From Leptospira johnsonii (lineage in GTDB: Bacteria > Spirochaetota > Leptospiria > Leptospirales > Leptospiraceae), in NCBI RefSeq assembly GCF_003112675.1, contig NZ_BFAY01000007.1, forward strand, positions 372,001 through 436,000: a stretch of DNA of 64,000 nt. Reading direction: 5' to 3'. Made by a program: the position numbers and the translations under genes. Shown in pieces: positions 45,220-55,707 of this stretch (the first letter of the stretch is position 1; the number at the start of each line of letters is the position of its first letter). The notes under the pieces were generated by a model that had not been told where the DNA came from, did no database searches, and saw nothing but the letters and a program-made list of their open reading frames with translations.

Positions 45220-46509
45220 GTGCGTTTTTCATATACACTCGTATTTTTATCTTTTTTTTGGGTATTATTTCTTCCTACACAGGCATCTGAGAATGATACA
45301 GGAAAAGAATTAGACTTAAATTCCATTATGGCAATCGCGGAGAAAAATTCTCCATTGCTCACCGCGATCCATTCCGACCTGGAAAGCCTTTTTTATAAAA
45401 GAAGGCAGGAAGGTAGGACCCAAAACCCTTCCGTTTATATCGATTACGGTCAAAGAAAGGCGGCCGACGAATCCGGTGCAGAATATGCGGTCCAGTTCGA
45501 GCAGCCTGTCTATTTTCCGGGAAGGAAGGAACTCAAACAACTTTTGGTGGATAACGATTCCAAGATCAAGGAAGTCCAACAAATTGAAGCTTATAATTCA
45601 ATACGGCTCAGTTCGATCAAATTCGCTTATCGTTATTTAGTTGCGGCGGATAAGAAGAATCACGTAAAAGAAAGACTCAAAAGACTTTCCCTGATAGAAA
45701 GTTACATCAAAGCCAGGCCATTCTTCACCCCTCAGGCAAAAACGGATCTATTCATAATAGAAACTAAAATTTTGGCTCTGCGAAAACATTTTAACGATCT
45801 AGAACTGGGAGCCGCAAAAGATTACGAATCTTTAAACTTGTATCTAAGACAAGAATTCGTCCCGAATCTAAAGATCCCTTATTTCAGATCCGGAGTAAAA
45901 TTCGATCGTAAAGAATTGGAAAAAAGAGCAGTCTCCCAAAACCCTTCTATCCTTGCAGCCAAAGGAGAACTGGATAGGGCCAGAACAGAGCTTAGATTGG
46001 CAAACTTAGAAAAATATCCGGATTATTCCATCACTAGCCAGATCGGAGAGGATAAGTCCGGGGTTGCCAACCGGTTTTACGATTTCGGATTGAAATTCAG
46101 GATCCCAGTTTGGGACCAATTCCAAAATAAGGTAGCCTCTGCGGAGACCAATATGAGGTCCAAACAAGATAGGCTGGTTTATCAAGAAAACTTAATACAA
46201 ACCTCCTTTAACCAATCGTTTTTGGATTACGAGCAATCCAAATTGAACCTGAAACTTTACGACCTAACCCAATTGGATCGGATCGATAGGGACCTGAACT
46301 TTGCAGATATGGAGTTCAAGCGGGGAAGAATACAACTTATCAGTTATCTGGAGTTGGAAAACCAGCTACACGAAACACATCACGCGGTCCTAGACGCACA
46401 AATTTCCCATTTGGAAAGTCTTCTGAACCTGATTTATATCACGAACGAAAAAGATATTTTAGGAGTAATGGGCAATGCTAGCCAGACTTTTGAATACCAG
46501 CCTAAGTAA
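45220..46509 (+). CDS. czcC: TolC/CzcC-family outer-membrane efflux protein
   Basis: The 429-residue product (GTG start, GAGG at 5 bases) has a signal peptide cleaved near 'TQAS'. The mature protein has the two-fold OEP repeat: '[21 protein letters not shown]' and later '[20 protein letters not shown]', with long coiled-coil helices and the '[21 protein letters not shown]' segment. It should form the trimeric outer-membrane channel of a heavy-metal RND pump. Its last 35 bases overlap the czcA gene. No membrane-fusion (czcB) gene sits between them or nearby, which is unusual. Confidence 0.88.
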   Translation: MRFSYTLVFLSFFWVLFLPTQASENDTGKELDLNSIMAIAEKNSPLLTAIHSDLESLFYKRRQEGRTQNPSVYIDYGQRKAADESGAEYAVQFEQPVYFPGRKELKQLLVDNDSKIKEVQQIEAYNSIRLSSIKFAYRYLVAADKKNHVKERLKRLSLIESYIKARPFFTPQAKTDLFIIETKILALRKHFNDLELGAAKDYESLNLYLRQEFVPNLKIPYFRSGVKFDRKELEKRAVSQNPSILAAKGELDRARTELRLANLEKYPDYSITSQIGEDKSGVANRFYDFGLKFRIPVWDQFQNKVASAETNMRSKQDRLVYQENLIQTSFNQSFLDYEQSKLNLKLYDLTQLDRIDRDLNFADMEFKRGRIQLISYLELENQLHETHHAVLDAQISHLESLLNLIYITNEKDILGVMGNASQTFEYQPK

Positions 46510-49500
46510 CCCATTCTTATCCGTAGGACTGGTTTCGTTTTTATTAATATTCTCATTTTATACTTTAAACGAAGTTCCTATAGATGCGGTGCCGGATATC
46601 ACCAATGTGCAGGTGATCGTCACAACCGATACGGGATCCTTGGATCCGGAACAAGTGGAGAAGGTGATAACCTTTCCATTAGAAACGGAACTTTTAGGTC
46701 TACCGAATCTGATAGACGTTCGTTCCGTATCTAAATTCGGTTTATCTAATATATCTCTTATCTTTAAGGAAACCACAGATATCTATCAGGCGAGAGCCAT
46801 GGTAGCGGAAAGGATTTCAAGCGCTAAGAAAAAACTTCCACCTGGTGCCACTCCTACAATCGTTCCGAATACTACAGGCCTTGGAGAAATATTTTTTTAC
46901 TCAGTAGAAGCTGTTCCGGATTCGGAATTGGACAAACTTCCTGAAGAGAAAAAACTTTTGTTTTTAAGAACAGTTCAAGATTACATAGTCCGGCCTCAGA
47001 TCAAAGCAATGGTTCCCGGGATCGTAGAAGTGGATTCCAACGGAGGTTACGAAAAAGAGATTCATATAGATGTGGATCCGAACCGAATGAAACGTTGGGG
47101 ACTTTCTATAGATCAGATCATCCGAGATATTTCTACCATTGGAGAAAGTTTCGGCGGTGGATTTATAGAAAATTCAGGAAAAATCTCGATCGTAAGAGCT
47201 TATGGTCTTAAGAAAAACCTAAACGAGATCTCTGCAATTTCCGTCCGAAGAACTCTTACAGGTGCGTCCGTAAAAGTTTCGGATATAGCGGACGTAAACG
47301 AACATGGCACGCCGAGATTGGGAGGAGCAAGCTCCAACGGAAAAGAGATCGTACTCGGCACCGCCTTAATGTTAAGAGGAGAAAATAGTTACAAAGTAAA
47401 CGAAGCTCTCCATAAAGCAGTATCGAATCTAAGTTTACCGGAAAATGTAAGAGTGAGGATCTTATTGGAAAGATCTTTCTTGATACAATCTACCATCAAA
47501 ACGGTCCTAAAAAACTTGGGGGAAGGTGCAATCTTAGTCATACTTACACTTTTCCTAATATTGTTCAATCTAAGAGCTTCTTTGATCGTTGCCTTGATCA
47601 TTCCAGGTTCCATGCTGCTTGCATCTGTTTGTATGAGATTTTTCGGGATCTCCGCCAACTTAATGAGCCTCGGTGCAATCGACTTTGGATTACTAGTCGA
47701 TGCTTCGATCGTAATCACAGAAAATGTTCTCTCAAAATTCGAGACTGGAAAATTCACAAACAAAGAAGAAAAACGGAAAGTGATCTTGGATTCTTCTTTA
47801 GAAGTACTAAAGCCGGTATCTTTCGGGATCTTAGTGATCATGTTAGTTTATGTCCCCATCCTCACACTGGACGGGATCCCTGGAAGAATGTTCCGACCTA
47901 TGGCGGAGACTGTACTTCTCGCGTTAGGGTTCAGTTTATTCTTAGCAGTTTTCCTTCTTCCTCCCCTTTTATACTTCTTCGTATCGCCCAAAAACTTAGG
48001 AGCGCATAGCCGGAAAAAAGATAGTAAGATCGTAAATTGGTATGCTGAAAAATTACCGAAGATCTTAGACCAACCTCGTAGGATCATTCTATATTCTTTA
48101 ATATTCTTCGCGGCAACTCTTCTGATCTATTTCAGAATGGGAACGGTATTCCTTCCTAAATTGACGGAAGGAGATCTAATGTTGGTCATAGTTAGAAATG
48201 GGAACACAGGATTAGAAGAAAGTTTAAGAGAACAAAAAGAATTAGAAGTCTTCCTTGGACAAATGCCTGAAGTAGAAAGTGTATTTTCTAGAATAGGAAC
48301 AAGCTCAGTTGCAAACGATCCAATGGGGCCGTTCAATGCGGACACATTCATTATTCTGAAAAAGGATATACTTCCGGATCTTCTGGAAAAAAATACCTGG
48401 GAAAAATTTTTAGACAAGATAGAAACATCCGTAAAAGAAAAATTCCCTGAATCGGAACTTACTTTAAGCCAACCGTTAGAAGCCAGATTTAACGAACTAT
48501 TAGAAGGAAGTAGAGCGGATATAAGCGTAAGGATCTTAGGAAAGGACCTGAACGTCCTTCTTCAACTCCAAGAAGAATTAAAAAACACATTAGAAAAGAT
48601 CCCGGGCGCAGCAGAAGTGGAATTAGATCCGATCATGGCATTAAGAAAATCGAATGTGATCGATGTGATCCCCGACAGCACAAAACTCAAATACTATAAT
48701 ATCTCCTTACCTTTATTTAACTCAGTATTGGAAAGTTCCATGAGTGGATTTGAATTGGGAGGGTTTTACGAAGAAGAAGTCAGATTTCCCATTAAGATCC
48801 GGCTCTCAGAAGAATTTAGGAACAGGGAATCTGAAATAGGAAATATCAATGTAGGAACGGAAGACGGAGGCACTGTACCAATCCGACTTTTGGCTTCTAT
48901 CCAAAAAAGAGAAAAAGTCATGACCATCTCCAGAAACAAATCCAGAAGATTCGTTGCAGTTTCCGTAAACTTAAGAGGAAGGGACTTGGAAGGATTTTAT
49001 AAGGAAGCGATCTCTCAGGTTTCTAAATTACAGATCCCTAATGGATATTCCATTTTCTGGGGAGGACAAATAGAAAACCTTTCCCAAGCAAAAGAAAAAC
49101 TTTCCATGATTGTGCCCGCAACATTATTCATGATCTTTACTGTTCTCTATCTGGGACTCAGATCTATTAAACAGGCACTGTTAGTATTCTTCTGTGTTCC
49201 ATTTGCTTTAACGGGAGGGATTTGGTTTTTATTCTTAAGAGGAATGGACCTAAGTGTGTCCGCATTCGTAGGATGTATCGCTCTTTCCGGGATCGCAGTC
49301 TTGAACGGACTCGTAAAACTATTCACAATCGATCGGATCCGAGCAGAAACCAAACTTAGCGTAAGAGAAGCAGTATTAGAAGGTGCAGTCAGCCGCATTC
49401 GTCCGGTCGTCATGACGGCATTAGTCGCTTCTTTTGGATTTATTCCAATGGCGTTCGGAACAGGATTAGGAGCGGAGGTCCAAAAACCTCTGGCCACGGT

Positions 49501-49582
49501 AGTGATCGGAGGGATTTTTTCTTCTACGATCCTGACTCTAATTTTACTGCCTGCCTTCTACTATTGGTTAGAAAAAGAGTAA
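46475..49582 (+). CDS. czcA: Heavy-metal efflux RND transporter (CzcA-like, HME-RND)
   Basis: The product is 1035 residues, ATG with AGGAG 9 bases ahead. It has twelve membrane helices with two large periplasmic loops (about 35-335 and 550-865). In TM4 the proton-relay residues are Asp403, Asp409 and Glu416 ([14 protein letters not shown]), one position from CzcA Asp402/Asp408/Glu415. This pattern marks divalent-cation pumps (Co, Zn, Cd, Ni) rather than Cu/Ag exporters. '[14 protein letters not shown]'-type N-terminal sequence is typical. Works with an outer-membrane channel (overlapping upstream gene) and an adaptor, which is not encoded here. Confidence 0.95.
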   Translation: MLARLLNTSLSNPFLSVGLVSFLLIFSFYTLNEVPIDAVPDITNVQVIVTTDTGSLDPEQVEKVITFPLETELLGLPNLIDVRSVSKFGLSNISLIFKETTDIYQARAMVAERISSAKKKLPPGATPTIVPNTTGLGEIFFYSVEAVPDSELDKLPEEKKLLFLRTVQDYIVRPQIKAMVPGIVEVDSNGGYEKEIHIDVDPNRMKRWGLSIDQIIRDISTIGESFGGGFIENSGKISIVRAYGLKKNLNEISAISVRRTLTGASVKVSDIADVNEHGTPRLGGASSNGKEIVLGTALMLRGENSYKVNEALHKAVSNLSLPENVRVRILLERSFLIQSTIKTVLKNLGEGAILVILTLFLILFNLRASLIVALIIPGSMLLASVCMRFFGISANLMSLGAIDFGLLVDASIVITENVLSKFETGKFTNKEEKRKVILDSSLEVLKPVSFGILVIMLVYVPILTLDGIPGRMFRPMAETVLLALGFSLFLAVFLLPPLLYFFVSPKNLGAHSRKKDSKIVNWYAEKLPKILDQPRRIILYSLIFFAATLLIYFRMGTVFLPKLTEGDLMLVIVRNGNTGLEESLREQKELEVFLGQMPEVESVFSRIGTSSVANDPMGPFNADTFIILKKDILPDLLEKNTWEKFLDKIETSVKEKFPESELTLSQPLEARFNELLEGSRADISVRILGKDLNVLLQLQEELKNTLEKIPGAAEVELDPIMALRKSNVIDVIPDSTKLKYYNISLPLFNSVLESSMSGFELGGFYEEEVRFPIKIRLSEEFRNRESEIGNINVGTEDGGTVPIRLLASIQKREKVMTISRNKSRRFVAVSVNLRGRDLEGFYKEAISQVSKLQIPNGYSIFWGGQIENLSQAKEKLSMIVPATLFMIFTVLYLGLRSIKQALLVFFCVPFALTGGIWFLFLRGMDLSVSAFVGCIALSGIAVLNGLVKLFTIDRIRAETKLSVREAVLEGAVSRIRPVVMTALVASFGFIPMAFGTGLGAEVQKPLATVVIGGIFSSTILTLILLPAFYYWLEKE

Positions 49583-49621
49583 CCCTAAGATCAAAATTTT
49601 TCCTTCATCTGAATGAAAAGA

Positions 49622-50818
49622 TTAAACACCGACAGTCTGTAATTTCTTCTTAAGCACAGTGGCGGCCAAAGCATAACCTCCGCCTGCCCCGTCTATAAAA
49701 TGTACTTCTCTTTCTGTTCCTGCATGTAACAGACAGGTCATCAGAGCACGATCAGAGATATGTATCCCAAAAAGTAATTTGCCGGACTTCTCCGCCTCTC
49801 CTAAACTATGCTCCAATTTTTTCCTATCGATAGTATCCGTTGCAAATACCATTTTGAAAGTTCCGTCGAATTTCCTAAAATCGGAAGAGATGATCTGGTA
49901 GTTCTTTAGCTTATTTAGCTTATAATGAAATGCTTTTAAAGGAAGATTCCAACGGATAGCAAGTTCAGCACCGTAAGTTTCGAATTTAATTTTCCAAAGA
50001 TACAGTTTTCTTAATATACTATTTCCTTTAGAAGATGCAGTCGCCTCCTTATTCAGAACGGAAGAAGAATGTTCTATGATCAGATTTTCCTCTCTCAATG
50101 GATGATATTCCCTTTCGGAACCGTACAATGAGTCGATCAAGGACAATAGACCGGAAAGAGTTTTTGCGGCTTCCGAGTCGGAATCTGAATTGATCTTAAC
50201 GATAAGTGCGACCATTTCCCCTTTCGGACTTTGGATATCTTTCCATCTGCAAGTAAAACCTGAGAAATCTGCGCGAATATTCGGAATATAAGAATTATCT
50301 GTTAGATATTTGGAATGCGGTTCTTTGATCTTATTCTCTGCATAAGCCACACCTGTTCCACCTAAAACAGCCTGAGTATAATGTTTAGAGATCCTAAGTT
50401 TGGCCATAGTAAGACTATAACCTGCTTCATAAATATCGGAAACTGGTACAAACCCGATACGAAGATCCAACTTAAAATAGTCTCTCACGAATTCTCTTGT
50501 ATCCGCAAGAATGTCCTGGATCTCATTTAATCTAGAACCAGGAAGCAAGATGGTCACTCCATCTCCTCCAAAGAAAAACGGGAACTCCATATCCTTGAGA
50601 AGATTCGTGATCCCCATTAAGGTCAATCCCCCAGCCATATTCACATCTTTGTATCTGCCTTCCAGGATCGCTTCCATGGATTTTATTATATCCGTAACGA
50701 TCACGATCCAATCTTCCGGAACCTTTCTATAATGTTTACTGTCAGTAACTTCTGAAAATTGGGAAATCTCAGGAAGTTCCTTATAAAAGTTTTTGGTAGA
50801 ATGTGATAGGATATTCAT
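49622..50818 (-). CDS. DUF3095 protein with nucleotidyl-cyclase-like motifs
   Basis: A 398-residue soluble protein of the DUF3095 family (from memory). Residues about 35-160 look like a palm-type cyclase domain: 'WIVIVTDIIKSMEAILEGRY' has an Asp followed by Ile-Ile-Lys-Ser as in the first metal site of class III cyclases, and 'FFFGGDGVTILLP' resembles the GGDEF/second-metal hairpin. The C-terminal half has 'RWNLPLKAFHYKLNKLKNY' and 'GIHISDRALMTCLLH'. No activity is established to my knowledge. It is divergent from the proline-catabolism operon with 126 bases between. Confidence 0.83.
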   Translation of the reverse strand: MNILSHSTKNFYKELPEISQFSEVTDSKHYRKVPEDWIVIVTDIIKSMEAILEGRYKDVNMAGGLTLMGITNLLKDMEFPFFFGGDGVTILLPGSRLNEIQDILADTREFVRDYFKLDLRIGFVPVSDIYEAGYSLTMAKLRISKHYTQAVLGGTGVAYAENKIKEPHSKYLTDNSYIPNIRADFSGFTCRWKDIQSPKGEMVALIVKINSDSDSEAAKTLSGLLSLIDSLYGSEREYHPLREENLIIEHSSSVLNKEATASSKGNSILRKLYLWKIKFETYGAELAIRWNLPLKAFHYKLNKLKNYQIISSDFRKFDGTFKMVFATDTIDRKKLEHSLGEAEKSGKLLFGIHISDRALMTCLLHAGTEREVHFIDGAGGGYALAATVLKKKLQTVGV

Positions 50819-50944
50819 ATGGAGACCTACCGAACTTTGACTGATTTTTGTCCTAAAAGGTCATCCTTTTTTCCAACTCGTAATATTTGATTCGGGAATA
50901 GTGGATGCAAAAGCCTTTCAGAAAGGTTCGCATGGCAAAACAGA

Positions 50945-52333
50945 ATGAAGGCGACAGAAGAAAACGAACCCAAAGCAGTCACTTCTTCCTTAGATCTTCA
51001 AGAAAGGATCTTGGAAAAAGGAAGAGAATTGTTTCGTTTGAGCGATTCCTTCGAAGATGGCTTTTTTAGCACTTACAGATTGTTCTCCAAAAGTCTTTTG
51101 TTTTTGGAAAACCGCCCTCTTTTAAAACTACAGGCATTTAGATTCGCAGACCTTTTTCCGAGCCTTAGCTCTCTTTCCTCTATCTCTCGTTATATCCGAA
51201 TCTATTTTGTCGAAACTCCTACGGAACTTCCTAAATGGATCTTACTACTTCTTTCGATATTTTTATCCAATCGCCTCAGTTCGGTAGTTGTTGCATTAGG
51301 CGCTAAATTCGGGATCAGGCTTACCGCAAAATTTTTCATCTTAGGAAGGACCTACGGCTCCGATCGCAAAAAGATCATAGACAGATATAAAAACGGCATT
51401 TGCTCTACAATAGATATATTAGGAGAAGCCGTACTTTCCGAAAAAGAAGCAGAACGTTATATCTCAGAGTATTTACTTTTATTGGAAGAAGTTTCCAAGG
51501 ACAAAGAACTTTCGGAAATACGAAACTCTCAATTTCCTGGAGAACCTACTGGAAACGTTTCCGTAAAATGTTCTTCACTCTATTCCCAACTAGATCCGCT
51601 TGCGCATGAATCTTCTGTGACTCATTTAATGGAGAAGTTGAGGCCGATCCTCCATTCTGCCGTTTCCAAAAATATTTTTATCAATCTAGATATGGAACAG
51701 TACGAGACCAAGGATATCATAATGGATACTGCGTTTCGGATCTTTTCTGAGCCTGAATTCGAAAACTATCCTCATTTCGGGATCGTAGTCCAAGCTTATC
51801 TGAAGGCTTCTCAGCAAGATCTACAAAAAGTAATAGAATATTCTAAAAAACGAAAATACCCATTGACTGTCCGTTTGGTAAAGGGTGCGTATTGGGAATA
51901 CGAGATGACCCAATCCGCTCAAAAAGGTTGGGAACCTCCGGTCTTTCTGAGAAAATCTGATACGGATAAAAATTACGAAGAATGTTCAGTGCTCCTGCTC
52001 AAGTCCTACCCTCATATTCGACCCGCATTCGGTTCTCATAATATAAGAAGTCTTTCCTCCGCATTTGTGAGAGCGGCAGAATATTCCGTCCCGGAAAACT
52101 TTTTCGAAGTACAAATGTTGTACGGAATGGGGAACTCCTACAAACAGGCAATTCGAAGTTTAGGGATTTCAGTAAGAGAATATTCTCCCATCGGAGAAGT
52201 GATCCCTGGAATGGCTTACTTGGTAAGAAGGTTACTCGAAAATTCCACAAACGAAGGCTTTCTAAAAAACATTAACGCAAACAGCAAAGATAGGGAAAGA
52301 TTATTGTATTTGGAGAATACGAAACAAAAATGA
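50945..52333 (+). CDS. Proline dehydrogenase
   Basis: The product is 462 residues. The N-terminal 130 residues form helical arm segments; the catalytic TIM barrel spans about 150-440. Recognisable pieces are 'NVSVKCSSLYSQLDPLAHE', 'FINLDMEQYETKDIIMDTAF', 'FGIVVQAYLKASQQDL', 'VRLVKGAYWEYEM', and 'FGSHNIRSL', all found in PutA-type proline dehydrogenase domains. It oxidises proline to pyrroline-5-carboxylate with FAD, passing electrons to quinone. The next gene overlaps by 4 bp and encodes the second step, so PutA is split in two here. No DNA-binding PutA domain is present. Confidence 0.93.
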   Translation: MKATEENEPKAVTSSLDLQERILEKGRELFRLSDSFEDGFFSTYRLFSKSLLFLENRPLLKLQAFRFADLFPSLSSLSSISRYIRIYFVETPTELPKWILLLLSIFLSNRLSSVVVALGAKFGIRLTAKFFILGRTYGSDRKKIIDRYKNGICSTIDILGEAVLSEKEAERYISEYLLLLEEVSKDKELSEIRNSQFPGEPTGNVSVKCSSLYSQLDPLAHESSVTHLMEKLRPILHSAVSKNIFINLDMEQYETKDIIMDTAFRIFSEPEFENYPHFGIVVQAYLKASQQDLQKVIEYSKKRKYPLTVRLVKGAYWEYEMTQSAQKGWEPPVFLRKSDTDKNYEECSVLLLKSYPHIRPAFGSHNIRSLSSAFVRAAEYSVPENFFEVQMLYGMGNSYKQAIRSLGISVREYSPIGEVIPGMAYLVRRLLENSTNEGFLKNINANSKDRERLLYLENTKQK

Positions 52334-53910
52334 GCCTTCACCATAATTCCAATTTTCAAAATGAAACCCTAAGAGACTTTTCCAGAGAAGAAGAAAGATC
52401 CATCTTAAACAAAGGATTCACTTCTATTCGAAATGAATTCCCGATACAAGTATTCCCGATCATCTCCGGAAAAACAAAAAAATCATCTTTAGTGGTTCCG
52501 GTTTTCAATCCCGCGAATACCAATGAAAAGATCGCAGATATACATTATGCTTCCGTCGCAGACGCAGAAGAAGCTACCAAAGAATCGCTCAAATTTTTTG
52601 AAACATGGAAAAGCACGAAACCGGAAATACGGATCGATTTCTTAAAAAAAGCAGCAGACATTCTGCGATCCCAAAAAGCGGAACTCACCGCATTGATCTC
52701 CTTAGAAGTGGGAAAAGGGGTAAAAGATATAGATGCAGAAATTGCGGAAGCGATCGACTTCTGTGAGTTTTATGCGAAAGAAGCGGAGAACATTTTCCAA
52801 CCTAGAAAAAGAGATCTTCTAGGAGAGGAAAACGTTTATACATACATACCAAGGGGTGTTACCTTGGTAGTCGCTCCCTGGAATTTTCCACTGGCAATCC
52901 TCTGCGGAATGACTGTGGCTCCATTGGTCGCAGGAAATCCGGTGATCATGAAACCTGCAGAACAATCTTCCGCAATTGCATTCAAACTTTTTAATATATT
53001 GATAGAAGCTGGTATCCCTTCTTCTGCACTTCACTTTTTACCAGGAAAAGGAGAAGAGATCGGAGCCTATTTAGTTAAACATCCAGAAATCCGTACGATC
53101 AATTTTACAGGTTCCAGAGCCGTAGGATTAGGAATGATCCGAGAAGCCGCCTCCCAAGATCTAAAATTCGTAAAAAAGGTGGTCGCTGAGATGGGAGGTA
53201 AAAACGCGATGATCGTGGACGAAGACGCCGACTTGGACGAGGCAGTGATCGCGTCCATACAGTCTGCGTTCGGATTCCAAGGGCAAAAATGTAGCGCACT
53301 TTCACGCATTATACTTTTGGAATCTAAATACGATACCTTCAAAAGCAGATTTATAGACGCATTACAATCTCTAAAACCCGGATTACCTGAAGACCCTTCC
53401 GTAAAAGTCGGGCCTGTAATAGATTCAGAATCCAAAACAAGGCTGGATAGTATAGCCTCTCAGTTCTCTTCTAAGATCATAAGCAAACTCAAAATAGAAG
53501 AAAACCAAAAGTATATAGGACATTTTGTGGAGCCTATCATTTTTGAAAGCGAGGATCCAACTTCTCCATTAGGACAAACAGAATTTTTCGGACCTTACGT
53601 TACCTTATTCAAAGCTAAAAATTTCGAAGACGCAATTAAAATAGCGAATAACGTGGATTATGCTCTTACAGGAGGGATCTTCTCCAGAAACCCAAAGAAC
53701 ATACAATATGCAAAAGAAAAGTTCGAAGTCGGGAACCTATATATCAACAGAGGGATCACTGGAGCAGTAGTGGATAGACAACCTTTCGGAGGTTATAAAC
53801 TCTCAGGAGTAGGAGCAAAAGCAGGTGGCCCGGATTATCTAAAACAATTTTTAGAACCGATTAGCATCACTGAAAATACTATGAGAAGAGGATTTATTCC
53901 GGAAACTTAG
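52330..53910 (+). CDS. L-glutamate gamma-semialdehyde (P5C) dehydrogenase
   Basis: A 526-residue aldehyde dehydrogenase: 'VTLVVAPWNFPLAILCGM', 'GNPVIMKPAEQSS', 'TINFTGSRAVG', general base Glu287 (AEMGGKN), catalytic Cys321 (GQKCSALSRII), and C-terminal 'RQPFGGYKLSGVGAKAGGPDY', a feature of P5C dehydrogenases. It converts glutamate semialdehyde to glutamate with NAD. The ATG overlaps the upstream stop (ATGA), so translation is coupled and substrate channelling between the two proteins is plausible. It is the last gene of the operon. Confidence 0.95.
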   Translation: MSLHHNSNFQNETLRDFSREEERSILNKGFTSIRNEFPIQVFPIISGKTKKSSLVVPVFNPANTNEKIADIHYASVADAEEATKESLKFFETWKSTKPEIRIDFLKKAADILRSQKAELTALISLEVGKGVKDIDAEIAEAIDFCEFYAKEAENIFQPRKRDLLGEENVYTYIPRGVTLVVAPWNFPLAILCGMTVAPLVAGNPVIMKPAEQSSAIAFKLFNILIEAGIPSSALHFLPGKGEEIGAYLVKHPEIRTINFTGSRAVGLGMIREAASQDLKFVKKVVAEMGGKNAMIVDEDADLDEAVIASIQSAFGFQGQKCSALSRIILLESKYDTFKSRFIDALQSLKPGLPEDPSVKVGPVIDSESKTRLDSIASQFSSKIISKLKIEENQKYIGHFVEPIIFESEDPTSPLGQTEFFGPYVTLFKAKNFEDAIKIANNVDYALTGGIFSRNPKNIQYAKEKFEVGNLYINRGITGAVVDRQPFGGYKLSGVGAKAGGPDYLKQFLEPISITENTMRRGFIPET

Positions 53911-54056
53911 GACCTTCTTCTTTTTTTCCTTGATTCTATTCTTAAGATGTCCCTCAATAAGGACCCTTGGATCCTTTCCGGCAACGGAAATAAAACGCTC
54001 AAAAAGACAGAGCATCATCCGTTATTAGTAAGAAATACGTATCCGGAGATATATTA

Positions 54057-54791
54057 ATGAAAGAAGAGATTGGAGCATTCGTAAAAACTGCAGTCAAAAG
54101 TTCCGCAAAAATATTTCTACTTTCTTCCATAGCGCTCTTTCTGGGATTTATTTTTAATCTATTTTTATTAGCATTCTGTTTTCCTGAAATGAAAAGTATT
54201 GCATCCGACCTGGGGCCAATGCCTATCGCAAGAGCAGGAGGGATCGGGGCAGTACTTGCATTGATCGTAATAGTTCTAGAGTTATGGCCAATCGTTCTTC
54301 TGGTTATTGGGTTTGCCTTTTTGTTTCCTTTTCTTTATTTCCTCGGAATCAAAAAATATCTTTTAGGAAGAGAATTAGGCAACCTGGTCTCGGAAAACAA
54401 AGAATGGTTTACGAATAATATCTCCAAAACACTTTCCGAAATGATCAAAAAGAAAGTCGGATCTGAAAAAATAGAGAACTGGGGAAAGTTCATCTCTTCT
54501 AAACTAAAAGATCTGCCTACATTTTTACAAGAAAAGGAAAATTGGCCCAAAGTCCTTCGTTTCATTTTACAAACTTTCTTAAAAAAGATCCGAGTCGCGG
54601 AATTCGCAGAAGAAGTGGCTGCAGCTTACGAGCAAAAAGGAACCCAAGATATTTCCGTCTTAGAAGAAATTATTAAAACCAGTCTGAACAAAGCAATAGA
54701 CAAACAAATGGAACCTTCTCCCCCGACATTTTTCTATATAGTATTCGGAGCGAATTTCGGGATATTTTTGCTCATTAAAATTTTCGTATAA
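54057..54791 (+). CDS. Unrecognised membrane protein with long cytoplasmic helical region
   Basis: A 244-residue protein with GGAG 9 bases before the ATG. Two or three membrane helices lie at the N-terminus (about 18-42, 62-82, 82-100), followed by a charged helical segment (about 105-220) rich in Lys/Glu, and one more hydrophobic helix at the C-terminus (about 223-243, FFYIVFGANFGIFLLIKIF). I do not recognise the family. No catalytic motif is visible. It is separated from the alpha/beta hydrolase gene by 64 bases on the same strand. Confidence 0.7.
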   Translation: MKEEIGAFVKTAVKSSAKIFLLSSIALFLGFIFNLFLLAFCFPEMKSIASDLGPMPIARAGGIGAVLALIVIVLELWPIVLLVIGFAFLFPFLYFLGIKKYLLGRELGNLVSENKEWFTNNISKTLSEMIKKKVGSEKIENWGKFISSKLKDLPTFLQEKENWPKVLRFILQTFLKKIRVAEFAEEVAAAYEQKGTQDISVLEEIIKTSLNKAIDKQMEPSPPTFFYIVFGANFGIFLLIKIFV

Positions 54792-54855
54792 AAGGATTTT
54801 TCGTAACGATTTCGAGATTGGGCGAATTATTATATAGTCATTCTTGAATTCGTTT

Positions 54856-55707
54856 ATGAAAAAGTTAAAATTACTTCTTCTACTTTTACTTTCTTTCTAT
54901 TGCAGCAGTTATGAAGAAATGAGTATGGAAGAAGATAAAGCGTTCCAAAAACTCAAAGAATCCGACATATTCTACGAAGAACACTTTATACAAAACGAAA
55001 AGGAAGAAGGAGCCTTACATTGGATCAGCACAGGTTGTAAACCTGAAAAGAATAAGATCCTCATTTTTATTCATGGCTCCCCAGGCACTTGGTCGAATTA
55101 TCTCCGATATTTAAAAGATCCTGAATTGTTAAAAATGTATTGTATGCTTGGAGTGGACCGCCCAGGCTTCGGAAAATCTTTCGGACCGATCGCAGATGTA
55201 AACATCCAAGCAAAAGAAATTTTAGGAAGTCTGACAAAACTTCCCGAAATGCAAAAAGGGAAAAAATCAATCTCTATATTAGGACATTCTTATGGAGGTC
55301 CGGTCGCCGCGAGAATGGCATCACTTTCTCCCGAAAAATTTCAATATCTGTTTTTATTAGCGGCAGCCATGGATCCGGAAACAGAAGAGATAAAATGGTA
55401 CAACAAGGTAGCTGACACTTGGATCGCAAGCTGGATCTTACCGGAGGAATGGGCTCACAGTAACTCTGAAATGTTACCTTTAAGAGAACAGTTAAGAAGT
55501 TTAATTCCAGAATGGAAAAAAATCCAAGCTAATATAATTGTAGTCCAAGGAGAAGAAGACGGACTTGTAGATCCCAAAAATCCGGAATTCATCCAAAAAA
55601 ATTTTTATAGAGAAACAAAAACGTTTCTTCTTCCAAAAGAAGGCCATTTTCTGCCCTGGAAAAACTACGATCTAATTCATAAATTACTAATAGAGTTCTC
55701 AGACTAA
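54856..55707 (+). CDS. Alpha/beta-hydrolase lipoprotein
   Basis: From ATG 54856 the product is 283 residues, with a short poly-Leu signal ending SFYC (Cys16, lipobox). An upstream TTG at 54844 adds four residues; no clear ribosome site precedes either start. The hydrolase core has the oxyanion motif HGSPGTW, nucleophile Ser145 in GHSYGG, probable Asp in EEDGLVD and His in EGHFLPW. It should act outside the cytoplasm on an ester or similar substrate; specificity is unknown. The stop overlaps by 4 bp with the convergent AlkZ-like gene. Confidence 0.88.
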   Translation: MKKLKLLLLLLLSFYCSSYEEMSMEEDKAFQKLKESDIFYEEHFIQNEKEEGALHWISTGCKPEKNKILIFIHGSPGTWSNYLRYLKDPELLKMYCMLGVDRPGFGKSFGPIADVNIQAKEILGSLTKLPEMQKGKKSISILGHSYGGPVAARMASLSPEKFQYLFLLAAAMDPETEEIKWYNKVADTWIASWILPEEWAHSNSEMLPLREQLRSLIPEWKKIQANIIVVQGEEDGLVDPKNPEFIQKNFYRETKTFLLPKEGHFLPWKNYDLIHKLLIEFSD

